This document shows positions 1-10,538 of a stretch of 64,000 bases of DNA, one piece after another (the first letter of the stretch is position 1; each line of letters begins with the position of its first letter). A model generated the notes under the pieces. The model was not told where the DNA came from. It did not search any database and was given only the letters and a program-made list of their open reading frames with translations. Both the position numbers and the translations under genes were made by a program. This stretch comes from Galerina marginata (Eukaryota; Basidiomycota; Agaricomycetes; Agaricales; Galerinaceae), in assembly GCA_023014335.1 (NCBI GenBank), contig JAECYW010000008.1, forward strand, positions 2,046,001-2,110,000. The letters run 5' to 3'.

Positions 1-3000
1 TGCAGACCCTGCATTCCCAGAACTCTCAAAATATCCATTCGGGGCTGCAGAGCCTGTCGCCGACGTCACAGGCAACGTCGTGGTCGGCCCTGCATCGTCT
101 GCAGGGTTGGCGGCTCCGGAACCTCCGTTATCGTGGACGCTGACGTCGACGTTGACATTTTGATTTTGATTTTGATTGGGGTTCGGATTCGGACTGGCGT
201 TCGCGTTCGGGGTGTTGAGCTGCTGCAATTGCTGTTGTTGCTGTAGAAGAATCTGCTGTTGCTGCTGCAAAACCTGGGGATTCATGTGCGGGGCCATGCT
301 GGAGAGCATCATGGCATACGTCTGCACCTGCTGCATTAAATGCCGTACATGAGTCTGGAGCTAAAATGGGTAGAAAAAGCGGAGGAGAAAACGAGTCAGT
401 ATCGTGGTTTAACCTCATAGAGACGAACATGAATTAAGCCAAAATAAAGCAAGAGCGAGAAAAAGGGAAGTTGAGAAGCAGAAGATACGCCAGAAGGTGG
501 CGAGCCAACTCAACTAAGCTCATGCCTAAAGGCCGAAGCCGAGAAATAGCACCTCCCATGACCAAATCATAACCAAAATCAAGTCCAAAACGGAATGGTT
601 TGGCAAAACCAAAACCAAAAGCAATCGCAAAGAAAGAAAGAAACCCACCTCGCCCTCCCCCCTCCTCCAAGTCGCATTCTCCCACCTAAGCCCATCCGCC
701 TCCTTCACCAATCTCTCCATCTCCGCCTTATGCTTCTCCTCCCTCAACCTCGCCGCCTCCAACGCACCCTTCAGCGACGCAAGCTGCGTCTGCGTCGACA
801 GCGCAGGCATGCTGTTGTTCCCGCTGGTGTTGTTGGTGTTGGCGATGCTCCCCCCACCGCTTCCGTTTCCACTACTCCCGCCAACGCTGAAATTAGCAGA
901 TGTAGGCGAGCGTGGGTGCGGCGAAGACGAGGTCGACGCGGATGCGGAAGAGGAGGACACGGAGAGCGGGTGCGGAGGCGGCGTGCTCCGCGAGGTTGAT
1001 GGCGTGAGTGGGCGGCGGGGGGGAGGCGCGCGTCGAGATATTGAGGTTGATGTTGGGGGGTTGTTGATATCGCCAGAGGCGAGGGGTGAGCGTATCCGGC
1101 TGGGGCCTAGAAAAAGGATAATACACGTGGTCAACAGCCGCAAAAAAAAATAAGATAAAAACGCAAGTACTTACCAGCCAAAGGCATAGGGTTCAGCGAA
1201 GGGAACGTGAACGCCTCTTCTTCCTCCTCTCTCTGCTTTTCCCCTTTCAAATTGAAGTTCAAATCACCGCCCAACAAAGGCGACGGCGACCCACGCCCAC
1301 CACCGACAGCAGCAGCAAAACTCGCGCGTGTCGGGGAATACAGCGACGCAGGATGCGTCGCAGACGCCGAGATACCAGCACCTGCGCCTTCACTGGCAGT
1401 AGAGACGGTAGAAAACGACGACGACGATGATACGGGGGCGTGCTGCAGCCTTGGAGGTTTCTTGTACGTCTCCTTCTCATGGCCCCTTTCTTTCTCCCTC
1501 TCCGGTAATTTTTGTTTCTCTTTCTCCTTATGACCACCAGCAACCCCATCCCACTCCCACCCACTCGAATTATCAGCCTTACTCTTCGCATTCTTCATCG
1601 GCGTACCAGGACCGGAGGCGGTACCCTTGGCCTTTTCCTTGCGCGGGTTTTTATCCTTCGCCTTTCCTCCATTCGCCTCCACTTCCGAGACCACAACGGA
1701 TCCCGGGTCGGATTTACTCTTATCCGCCTCCGGCTCCGTTAAGTGATCGTGCATCGTCGGCGTCGTCTTGGACGATCCCGACCCCGATCCTGACCCAGAA
1801 GCCGCAGTGGACAGCGCAGGCGAGGTCGCAGGAGTCCCTACACCGAGGTCAGACCCGAGGACAAGGCTGGAAGTGAGGCTAACGGGGGCGGTGGTGGCTG
1901 TTGACGTCGAGGTGGATGTGGAGACAGAGGTGCTGCGTGTGGTGATGGAAAACGCGGATTCGGATTCGGTGTCGACGGACGTGCTCTCTTTATTCTTATT
2001 CTTGCTCTTGCTCTTACTCCTACCGCTCCGCTCCGCGAAACCTTCTTCATCGTCTACCGCCAAGGCCGAGCCCCCGGCGCCTAAACCCAGACCCAAGCCC
2101 AAGCCCAAGCCCAAGCCCAGGCCGAGCTCGCGTACCTGATATTCATCTTGTTCTTGTTCTCCATCGTCGTCAGAAAGCGCATCACGATCGCGATCATGAT
2201 CACCATCAGTCGTCGCTGACATGGACATGGAAAGGGCGGAACGCGGTCTCCCATGGCCGTCATCTGAACGGGAGGCACAAGAGGACTCGTCCAGTTGTTG
2301 CTGGTGAGCTTCCCGTGTCCGTGCGTACGAAGCAGCAGAAGAGGAAGAGGCAGGCGGGCCGTCCTCGGGTAGCGGAAGAGGAAGCGCGTGGTGTTGTCTC
2401 TGCGAAACTTCGGAAGCGGAGGTGCCGCGGGAGTGCGTCGCCGAATTTGCGCCAGAGGCAGCGCTGGCCGGCAACGCACCGCCGCCCCGTGCCAGCGAGG
2501 CAGCGTATGGGTCTGCATCGGTGTGCGTGACATCAAGAATTTCCCGCTGGGCTCGCTTCCCCTTGCTGCGCGACAGAGAGTGGGAATCCGAGGAGGAGGC
2601 GGAGGGGGCGAGGTTTGTCATCTGCCCGTGATCGTTCTCTGAGCCCGTATCGTCCAGAGCAGAAAGAGGCGCGGCGTCCTTGGCGGTGGAGGTGGTGGCC
2701 AGCAAACCAAAATTCAAGGCTTTGGACTTCTTTCCGCCTTTTAGGATCTCCTTGAGCGGGTCCTTGCCGCGCCGTCTGCGGTCCTTGGAGCGTGCGGCCT
2801 TGCTGTCTTTTGCATTTGAATTCGGGTCGCCATCGTGGGGTTCGCCACTGGAAGAGATGAGGGAAGATGCCGGGTCGTGCAGGGTCTGATGGCGGTCGTG
2901 CGCGTGCGCGTCTGGGTCCCGTGCATGCTCGGAAACTTTTCGTTTCTGCGACCTGACGGGGGTGTCTTTCTCCTTTTCCCTCTGGCCCGTCGAAGATGAT

Positions 3001-3209
3001 GAGGCGGTGGGGGGTATGGGGACGGTAGCCCTGGGCGAGAAGTACAAGGGCCGTGTGCGGTACACGAGCGCGGAACCGGCGAGGATGAGGGCGGCGAGGG
3101 TGGCGACAACGAGCAGGGTGTTGGAGTCGGCGGTGGCGGGGAGGTGGACGTCGGGGGCGTCGTCGGGGGATGTGTCTGGGGCAAAGGGCGTGCCAGCCGC
3201 GTTGTGCAT
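1..3209 (-). CDS. Large low-complexity membrane-anchored protein, function unknown (3' end cut by window)
   Basis: I do not recognise the family. Three phase-consistent exons are visible: 3209-1175, 1106-649 and 360 to the window edge, giving at least 950 residues. The start is the ATG at 3209, because the upstream in-frame ATG at 3368 overlaps the divergent neighbour. Residues about 30-46 form one hydrophobic segment (LLVVATLAALILAGSALVY), so it is probably a single-pass membrane protein. Most of the rest is disordered: Ser-, Lys- and Glu-rich, with a (Leu-Gly)n run encoded by a hexanucleotide repeat near 2080-2125. Exon 2 ends in a charged helix with heptad character (KGALEAARLREEKHKAEMER) that continues into a Gln-rich stretch in exon 3, so a coiled coil is likely. 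The gene continues beyond base 1. The exon structure and long open frame make it a credible gene; its role is unknown. Confidence 0.75.
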
Positions 3210-3362
3210 AGCGGCGAGGAGGGACCCCTGATGTGGAGGGACAGAGTTGAAAGAAACAAGCAAAGAAAAGAGAAATGATCCAATATGGCGGTTCGCACTC
3301 CGCTGTCTATAAATGGAAATGCCTGTGCCTGATCTCCGGCTACGCCTCTCCTCCAGACTCCC
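3210..3362. promoter_or_regulatory. Short divergent (bidirectional) promoter region
   Basis: Only 153 bases separate the start codons of the minus-strand low-complexity gene and the plus-strand amidotransferase gene. A TATA-like TATAAAT lies at 3308-3314, about 50 bases upstream of the amidotransferase ATG. The shared space implies overlapping promoters; that is inference from spacing. Confidence 0.5.
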
Positions 3363-4457
3363 ATGCACAGAATAGCCCTCCTCCTCTGCGGCAATCTCTC
3401 CGGCGCAGCGCTAGAGCAGAATGGCAGCTACACGGATATCTACGCGCGCTATCTCGCCGCCACCGTTCCCCAGGGCGTAGAGTACTCCGTCGATGCGTTC
3501 GACGTCGTCTCTGACCTGGCATACCCAAACGAGGACCAATACAGTTCCATGATCCTCACCGGCTCCGGTACCGTCCCTTTCCAGTCCATACACTAGCCGG
3601 CAATTTATCCTCTGCTCCCAGCTGCCAACGCGTACGACGACGCCGAGTGGATAATCACCCTCGTTGCCTTTATCCAGCGCATAGCGAGTACCAAACCTCA
3701 CATCAAGCTCATCGGTGCGCTTCTTTTCCCCAGCTTATCCTGCTTGCCCTGACGTCATCAGGTATCTGTTTTGGCCACCAAATTATCGCGCGCGCACTGG
3801 GCGGCTCGTGCGTCCCCAACGGCGGCAGGTGGGAGTGTGGTCCCACCCCCGTGCAGCTCACAGACCTCGGCAAGCAGCTCTTCGGCGCGCCAGACACCCT
3901 CGTACGTTCTTCACCAATATTATCCCCCCCCTCCCCCGCGCTTTTTCATCTACCCAAATCCTCCCATCCAACACCCGCTCTCTACAGACCCAGACCCAGA
4001 CTCCCACTGCCACATGCGTCCTTCTCGTCCCATGAGCACCAGCACGTTCCCTCGCGTGCAGCAGCACCCCAGTGCTCCCGGCACATGAGCCAATGCCAAA
4101 GAGCACATTGCTTATCGATTCGATCATGATTCATCGAATCACAACTTTAAAATACCGTGCCCGCTGCGACCCGATCCCATGCCCTCGGGACGTTACCTCG
4201 TCAATCAATAATACCACCTTGTTTTCCGTATAATCACCGACCCCGGATCCACGTCCTCGGTCGCCCCTTCATCCAAATCTGTCCCCCCTTCCCACTACTA
4301 TTTATACCTCTCCTAATTATATCCCAGTCTAATTATACCCTCCCTTGCACGCCTTATTCCCCTTGCACTCTCTCCTTGTATCCTTGTACCCATTTGACTC
4401 ACCATATTTTTACACACACAGACCATCCAGCAAATGCACAGAGACCACGTCCCCGCC

Positions 4458-4473
4458 CTCCCCCCGTCCTTTC
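4458..4473 (+). repeat. Left copy of 16-base LINE target-site duplication
   Basis: CTCCCCCCGTCCTTTC is identical to the copy at 6191-6206 and sits in amidotransferase coding sequence. It abuts the poly(T) that represents the poly(A) tail of the antisense LINE. Confidence 0.9.
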
Positions 4474-6190
4474 TTTTTTTTTTTTTTTTTTTTTTTTGAA
4501 TCCATTTATTGTCCATTGGGGCCGAGCCCTATGTCAGACGTATACTACAGTAGTTCTATCTGGTGGTGTGTTCTATCTATGTCTCCAATACTAGATCGAC
4601 GATGTGAGCCTCCTTTGGAAGTCTACGGCGTTGCTGGTAACGCAAATATGGGGTTGCTGTGGTGTAGGATAGGGAGTTAAATGTAAGTAAGGTATTGTTA
4701 GTGAAGGTATGGTAGGAGGAGAATAGATAGATAAATAAATAGGAACTGTCAACCACTGCTTCACCCTCAAGTGCCTTGTCCCTCGCCCTCCCCGTCTTTC
4801 TTCTCCTTCGGTGGTGTCAGATTACCGTGAGTTTCTTCAAACCGCCCTGTTTCCGCAATGAACTGCAGCAACGCTCGCAGATGCTTTTTGTCCCCCAACA
4901 GATCCACGTCTACCTCACGCCCATCAATCCTTTGTCTGAGTCGTTCCCGCTGGGCTGCGTGTGCTGGGCACCAGCATAGATAGTGTTTGATAGTTTCCGG
5001 GCACTCCTCGCAGCTCTGACAGATTGGTGAGTCCGACTTCTTGATTCGGTGGAGATATGCTGCCAGCGGTACGTGCCCGGTCCGCAACTGTACTAGGATG
5101 CTTGCATGTCTGCGCGGGAGTCCCTTGATGAGTTTCCTGAACTTGTTCGATGGGGTCGATGGGTCTATCTCTATCATCCGCTGATATCGGGGCAGCTTGC
5201 GGAATTGTTCAACGTATTTCTTCTTTGCGCGTGCTTGCAGGTGTTGTTTGAGGGCGCTTTTGCTGGCTGGCAGTCCTCCCCGAGCCTTCAGCATTCCAAA
5301 ACGGCTGTTCAGATTTCCTTCTTCTCCTTCTGCTGCCTTCTTTGCCTCCTCATCCGCTTCTTCTCCCCCCTGAATATCTCTGTGGCCTGGGATCCAGACA
5401 ATATGAGCTGTTAACCCGGGGTGCTTCCTAACAACATCTCCATAGATCCTCTGCACCTCTGCGATGATGTAGCTACCTGGCTTAGGTTTGCGATTGGCAT
5501 GTGTTCGTATCGAGGCCTGGTTGTCCACAAAGATGAGTACATGCGCACCACTCAGATCTGCCGCGTCACTTCGTAGGAGCCGCATCGCTAGCACTTGTCC
5601 CACTGCTTCGCCCTCATAGACTGTGTGTTGTGTGCTGGGTCCCAGGTAATACCGCGCAACCCGCCTTGCCCGAAAGCCATAGTTGAGTATAGCCGATGCT
5701 CCAATTCCTCCACTATGCCCTGACCCATCCGTGTAGATCCTCACATCGGCATCTAGGTCCTCATGCAGCTTGATTGCAGCTTCCTTCGTTGCTGCTATTG
5801 TCAATTTCAGCGGCGACCGCCAGCGAGGCGGCTTGGCTATTGTGTCTATTGTCTCCACCCTTGTCCGCCGGCGGATACGGCACATAACAAGAATCTGGCT
5901 GATTGGGGATGGGTGTCGTGTTGTGGCCCTTGTTGCTGCCCGCCTTGCTGTGCTGTGGAGGGGGTGGTGGTCTGGCAGTGTGGCAATTCGGAGGCCAGAG
6001 GCCTGACATCGTTGCAGAATATGCTCTCTCATCGGGGCCATGTCTGCATGTGCCAGTAGTAGGTCTGTCGGCGTTGATTTCAGGGCTCCTGCTACCTGTA
6101 GCGCTGCTTGCCGTTGGACTTTCTCCAGCTTTCCTATCATTCCCCCTGCTCCAACCCGCTTGCCTGCTCTCGTTCGCCCTTCTGCCACCG
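4474..6190 (-). mobile_element. 5'-truncated Tad1-type non-LTR retrotransposon (LINE)
   Basis: The insert is bounded by a perfect 16-base target-site duplication. Its 3' end is a 24-base poly(A), seen as T at 4474-4497. Going upstream on the minus strand there is a 3' UTR of about 270 bases and then the C-terminal part of the element's ORF2, ending at 4767. The endonuclease and most of the reverse transcriptase are missing, which is the usual result of incomplete target-primed reverse transcription. The element lies antisense to the amidotransferase gene it interrupts. The perfect duplication, intact tail and undamaged reading frame all point to a recent insertion. Confidence 0.92.
4767..6190 (-). 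CDS. LINE ORF2 C-terminal fragment: end of RT, RNase H and zinc knuckle
   Basis: About 474 codons are open from the 5' break to the stop. The first part (LEKVQRQAALQVAGALKSTP) matches the region after the RT domain in fungal Tad1 and I-type LINEs. An RNase H domain follows with its acidic residues in order: Asp in IYTDGSG, Glu in VYEGEAVG, Asp in FVDNQAS, then WIPGHRDIQGG with the last Asp in EEADEEAK. Near the end is a Cys/His knuckle (CQSCEECPETIKHYLCWCP). No start codon belongs to the element here: the in-frame ATG at 6329 is in host exon sequence. It is a dead fragment as regards autonomous movement, although the RNase H part has no stop. Confidence 0.9.
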
Positions 6191-6206
6191 CTCCCCCCGT
6201 CCTTTC
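6191..6206 (+). repeat. Right copy of 16-base LINE target-site duplication
   Basis: Identical to 4458-4473. Removing one copy plus 4474-6190 restores a continuous reading frame across the amidotransferase exon. Confidence 0.9.
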
Positions 6207-6754
6207 ACCTCCTCGCCTCCTCCGAACTATCCCCAGTCCAAGGCATGGTCCGCTTCTCTCCATTAGATTCTCCTTCCCCCTCCCCTTCATCCGAAAATAA
6301 CCCATCTCAGAAAATCCATATCCTAACAACCCAATTCCACCCCGAATTCACCACCCCGATCACCACCGCCATCGTCAAACAGCGCGTAGCAGCAGGCGCC
6401 ATCCCCGCCCCCACCGCACTCGACTTCGAGCGCCGCACCGCGCTCGACACGCAGCCCGACGCGAAAGAGCGAGTGGGCAAGGCCGTGTGGGGGGTTATTA
6501 CCGGCGAGATTTGAATTTTTTTTTATAACCCATGTCGACTCAGGGCTGTGGTATTTTGGATTAGATTTAGACCTGCTGGAGGAGTTTATGCTCAGACTTG
6601 CTGCGCTTTAAATTTGTATCAAGATCAGATACGTATACCTCGTATTTTCGCGTTGCTAATTATATCTCTTACTTATTTGTTAACCATGTATGTATTCCAT
6701 CACGTATGTTTTCTCTTCTCGTCGTCTGTTCCGAGACTTTCCTTCCACCATAGA

Positions 6755-6950
6755 CCAACACTAAATAAGCGCCCAAAACCTACATATTAACCCTAGACCC
6801 TGACCTCTGGCTGAGCTGTCCACATTTTAAATTAGTAACATCGACATTCTATTAACAGACAAAAGGCATCTCGGTACTCACCAAACGCCGGAGTCCAATG
6901 ACACTGGCAGACAGGCGTGGTTAGCACATGGTCAGGCCACTGAATCGTGG
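6755..6950 (+). repeat. Diverged direct repeat, copy 1
   Basis: Aligns by eye with 7680-7925. Shared blocks in the same order are AAATAAGCGCC, a TTAAC.GACAAAA block, CGCCGGAG, GACACTGGCAG and AGGCGTGG. Identity is patchy with several indels, so this is an old duplication. No coding content is seen. Confidence 0.5.
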
Positions 6951-7679
6951 GAGGTCTTACGACGCCTCTCGTCCCTTCACACTTGCCGTTTTTTTCCGAC
7001 CTGACCATCACTTAAAGTTTCCCGAACGCATCCTTGTCTTTTGTTTTATTTCTTCAACCCAGCCCAAACCGTGATCAAAGTCATCTTAACCCCGATATAA
7101 GTAACAGGCGCCTAAATCCGATTCACAAACGCAAAATTTCAGCTTTCGACCGCTGACCCGATATGTCAACGCTGTCGACCACTGCTCTCGATAGATCACA
7201 CCGTCTACTTGCGCAGGCTAAAACTTCAACACACGTTTGTCGAATTGAATACCACATTAGGACTCCCATGGCGCAGACTGGTCACGGTTCTGGCAATGTC
7301 GATACAACCACTTGGAGAAGCATGGCCCAGACATCTCACCTCCTGACTTGTGCTTTCATCTCTTGTCTAACCGTTTATTTCCTGACCCCTCTCCTGGAAC
7401 CTTAGTAAAATTCCCCTTCTCACCAGAATCGAGTGTACCTTGTATTCACTTTCTCGACTCCCGAGTCATACAATCACATCGATACAAACGGAGATAAGCG
7501 CCGATCGCGGAATTCCACCCCAGCAGTCAAGCATCAAAAGTGCACCACAAATCGTTGTACCCAGCCAGTCATGCCAACCTGTCAGATCCTCACCGCCAAC
7601 AAAGGTTTCCAAAAGTACTTGTCAATTTCTGGGACTAAATCATTTAAGGGTTCTATTTTCCACTACCCGCCCAAAATCG

Positions 7680-7925
7680 TAAATAAGCGCCTGATCCCCC
7701 AAATTCCAAATATCAATTCAAATTATTAACCTCAACGAGCGAACCTCTAGACCCGTCCCTGTCAAATCATAGCCACGCGATCACTGGTGTCGATATCTAT
7801 TCCGCGTTAATAACGGACAAAACGAACTCAGCGATTCTCACTGATCGCCGGAGATGAAGGGAATTAATAACGAACGACACTGGCAGGTCGCAGGCGTGGC
7901 GAACGCGTGGCCTGTCCATGAAAAC
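7680..7925 (+). repeat. Diverged direct repeat, copy 2
   Basis: Second copy of the block at 6755-6950, longer because of insertions such as a GGAATTAATAACGAAC stretch. Origin is unclear; a decayed transposon remnant is plausible. Confidence 0.5.
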
Positions 7926-9164
7926 TCGAGTTAACCATGTATGGACCCTTACGGGTCTGGCTCCAAGCTCCATTGACGCCTTATCTCCAACAGGCAGAGT
8001 TTGTGTAGTCGTTAAAATGACTTGGCTGGCCTCTCAGCTTAACCTTTAATGATATTCTGAGTCGGCCTGGGTTCCGTGAGTCCTTCCGCCTTCAGGTCCT
8101 CTGACCAAGAAATAATAGGCGAGTATTATATATTAAACTTTAAAATCATAAGACCAAGTGCCGATGACAGCGCTGGAAGAAAGGAAGGTACATGGTCGTA
8201 TTTTGACGTCAACATCCAGGCAATTTTTCATGACATTTGATATGTTCTTGCAGTCTTTTGCAAGCCTCCGCCCTGATATGCCACTCTCAAGCTAGTCATC
8301 GCGTCGATTCCTGGGCATTAACCCTTTACTTTCTACAAACTTAAATCCCCCGCCTACAGGTCCGGCTTCATGTCTCCCCACAGGTCTCAAAAATATGCAC
8401 ATCGTTGCCCACGAAAAATCACGCCTTATGACAGCCTTACAAACACCATCAAGCGGCACTCCAGTACTTGTGATGTCGACATGTTATATCAGACGGAACA
8501 GCATGTCCGCTTTTTCCAGTCCGCGCGACTTGACAGAGGGTGGCAGGGCATAACCGTGGCAAGCGTGTGTTTACTTCAATGATATTGTTACTTGACGATT
8601 TTTTCTTAACTCCCACTATCCACTACTTAGAGGCGAACCCACGGCGGATCAGTTTTAATTTTACTCTTCTTGGCTATTCCACACGCGAAATGGGTTGTCC
8701 AATATCACAAATCCTTCGCAAAACAAGAGATGAGGACCAGACATTTACACATCGCCGACTGTCCTGAGAACTCAGGCCAAGTCCATCAATCGCGTTCCCT
8801 AATCCGGCTAATTTTCCTCAATTTCCAGATTTGGCAAACCTTGTTCTGCTGACACAACTAAATCGTTTCTCAACAGATCTCCTTAAAAAATTCAGCTTAG
8901 CACGAGCTTTACCGCTGTCACTGAAATACCACGGTTAACCCATATGTTACCTACCCGCGCATTTCACCCTGGACAATTATTCGCAACAAGCACGGTGTAT
9001 GACATCATGGGTGGTAAGCTATTCCATTGTACACGTTCAACTGATCTTCTCGTAACGAAATACATGAGTTTTGAGTTTTCTTTAGATATACTTCGGCAAA
9101 AACGGAGAAAGGAGACTGACTGATACCTAGCATAGACTACCTTTTTTTTCTTTTACTCCTTCAT

Positions 9165-10538
9165 TTAAGCGCCCGTTGCCGGTGAAACCTGAGCGATGAT
9201 AGAATTGACCCAAAGATGATTGTCGACGACGACATTGTCAGCAAAAGTGACGTTAACCTGAGGTCCAAATATCAAGGCATGGGACGATCCACCAAAGTGG
9301 AACATCCCAAGCTCGTCACCCGTCTTGACTGGCTGACCATCAGCGACGCTCAATGTGCACGTCGACACCTCCGCCATGCCAACTCCGATAAAGCACATAA
9401 GCCCAATAACCGGGTTTGCGGCGCGGATGAAAATTAAAGCACGCGCAGAGGTCATCGTGAGCCAAGCTTGGGAGCGAATAAGGGCACCATGCGGATCACC
9501 CGGTGGGAGGTCGGGGTCGTCAGGCTCCGCACCGGCGTCGGGTATGACAGCGTAGTAGGTGCCTGGAATAACGACAGCCTTCTCGATGACCCCGTCTACG
9601 GGGCTGCGCCAGCGGTGGTAGTCCTGAGGGCTGAGGAACGCCTGGTAGACTGTGCCCCCAGTGAACTGCTCGACGTAGCTGCGGTCGGCCTCGATGCCCA
9701 GCATGTCATAGATGGAGTAGGATTGGGCTTTAAGCCAGAACTGGTCATGGGCCTTGACGTTGCGCGCGATGCGGTAGACGGTGGACTCGCATGCATTGTG
9801 GATAAGAGACTTGTCGTCGGCTGCGTCAATGGGACGAGCGTTATCCTGGATTTGACGGGTAAAGAAGTCGTCCCAGGAGGTGTAACCACGGTTGATAGCG
9901 TTGGGGTCTGGGGTAACGTAGGTTTCATTGAAAATTCCCCGCCCTTTCGCCTCGAGGCTCGCCAAGCCGACCGATCCAAACCAACCGTCGATCTCAGCGG
10001 TAAGAGTATTATTCGAGTTACCGCTCTTGAGGTAAGTACCCCAGACGTTCAAGAGGTTTTTCAACGCAACATTGAACGCGGGCATACGGAATAAGTCATG
10101 CCCTGCATCCGTATTGCTGAGGAGGTCGAATAGGAGATACATTGGAACGCCGATAGGTTCGCCCTCCTCGCCCGGCGCAAGCTGGAACTTCGGCGCCGCG
10201 ACGACGACGTTATCCAACATGCTCAGCAAGTGCTCAAAGTCAGGAATCTAGTGAATAGTAGAAGCAACAATAAGCCAGAGGAATGAAAAATGAAAAATTC
10301 CGAAACATACCGTATTCTGTGGGGCGACTTGGAGGAAGATCTTCCTGAACAATAACGACATAATGGGGTCGGACTTGATTGCTTTCTCGAACTCGAGGAC
10401 AGCCGGCACATGGGCGACATTATTCTTCTGCCTATGTTTGGCTAACTTGAGATGCTCATCGAAGAAGGCCTGATGGATTTTGCGACTTTTTGGAAGCCAT
10501 CCACCGTAGCGGCTCAGTGCAGTAATAGGAGGAGGCAT
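9165..10538 (-). CDS. PsiD-like phosphatidylserine-decarboxylase-family decarboxylase (PSDC domain)
   Basis: Two exons (10538-10311 and 10247-9165) join in phase to a 436-residue protein, close in size to PsiD-type tryptophan decarboxylases. The N-terminal third (GGWLPKSRKIHQAF onward) resembles the PSDC domain found ahead of the catalytic domain in these fungal enzymes. The rest is the phosphatidylserine decarboxylase fold: FFTRQIQDNARPI, HNACESTVYRI, FLSPQDYHRWRSPVDG, and near the C terminus FHFGGSSHALIF. The Gly-Ser-Ser there is in the position of the self-cleavage site that makes the pyruvoyl cofactor. Family knowledge: such proteins decarboxylate tryptophan or related amino acids in the cytosol, unlike the organelle membrane enzyme; there is no targeting peptide or membrane segment here. 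Substrate cannot be read from sequence. No psilocybin-type P450, methyltransferase or transporter is nearby. Confidence 0.88.

Larger units (their letters stand above)
3363..6514 (+). pseudogene. Class I glutamine amidotransferase (GMP-synthase-like), split by a LINE insertion
   Basis: Exons 3363-3567, 3622-3714, 3762-3901 and 4422 onward join in phase and encode a stand-alone class I (triad) glutamine amidotransferase of about 265 residues. Such proteins release ammonia from glutamine or act on gamma-glutamyl compounds; the true substrate is unknown. Exon 3 opens with ICFGHQ, which holds the nucleophile Cys. The His and Glu of the triad are in FHPEF in the last exon. That last exon runs 4422-4473, is interrupted by 1.7 kb of antisense LINE DNA, and resumes in the same frame at 6207-6514, ending in ITGEI and a stop. 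All codons on both sides are otherwise intact, so inactivation looks recent. As it stands the FHPE half cannot be translated with the Cys half unless the insert is removed from the mRNA. The long last intron (3902-4421, 520 bases) is unusual for this window. Confidence 0.85.
6515..9164. other. Gene-poor stretch with degenerate repeats
   Basis: No ORF here looks like a gene: all are under about 100 codons with no recognisable motif. The stretch holds an old direct duplication (see repeats at 6755 and 7680) and scattered partial copies of the same words, such as AATAAGCGCC near 6766, 7497 (as GATAAGCGCC) and 7682. It reads like decayed mobile or repeat DNA between the amidotransferase and the decarboxylase. 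Confidence 0.5.

Noticed and set aside
4474..4497. T24 run as a microsatellite
   Set aside because: Its position beside a target-site duplication and LINE 3' UTR shows it is the poly(A) tail of the antisense LINE.
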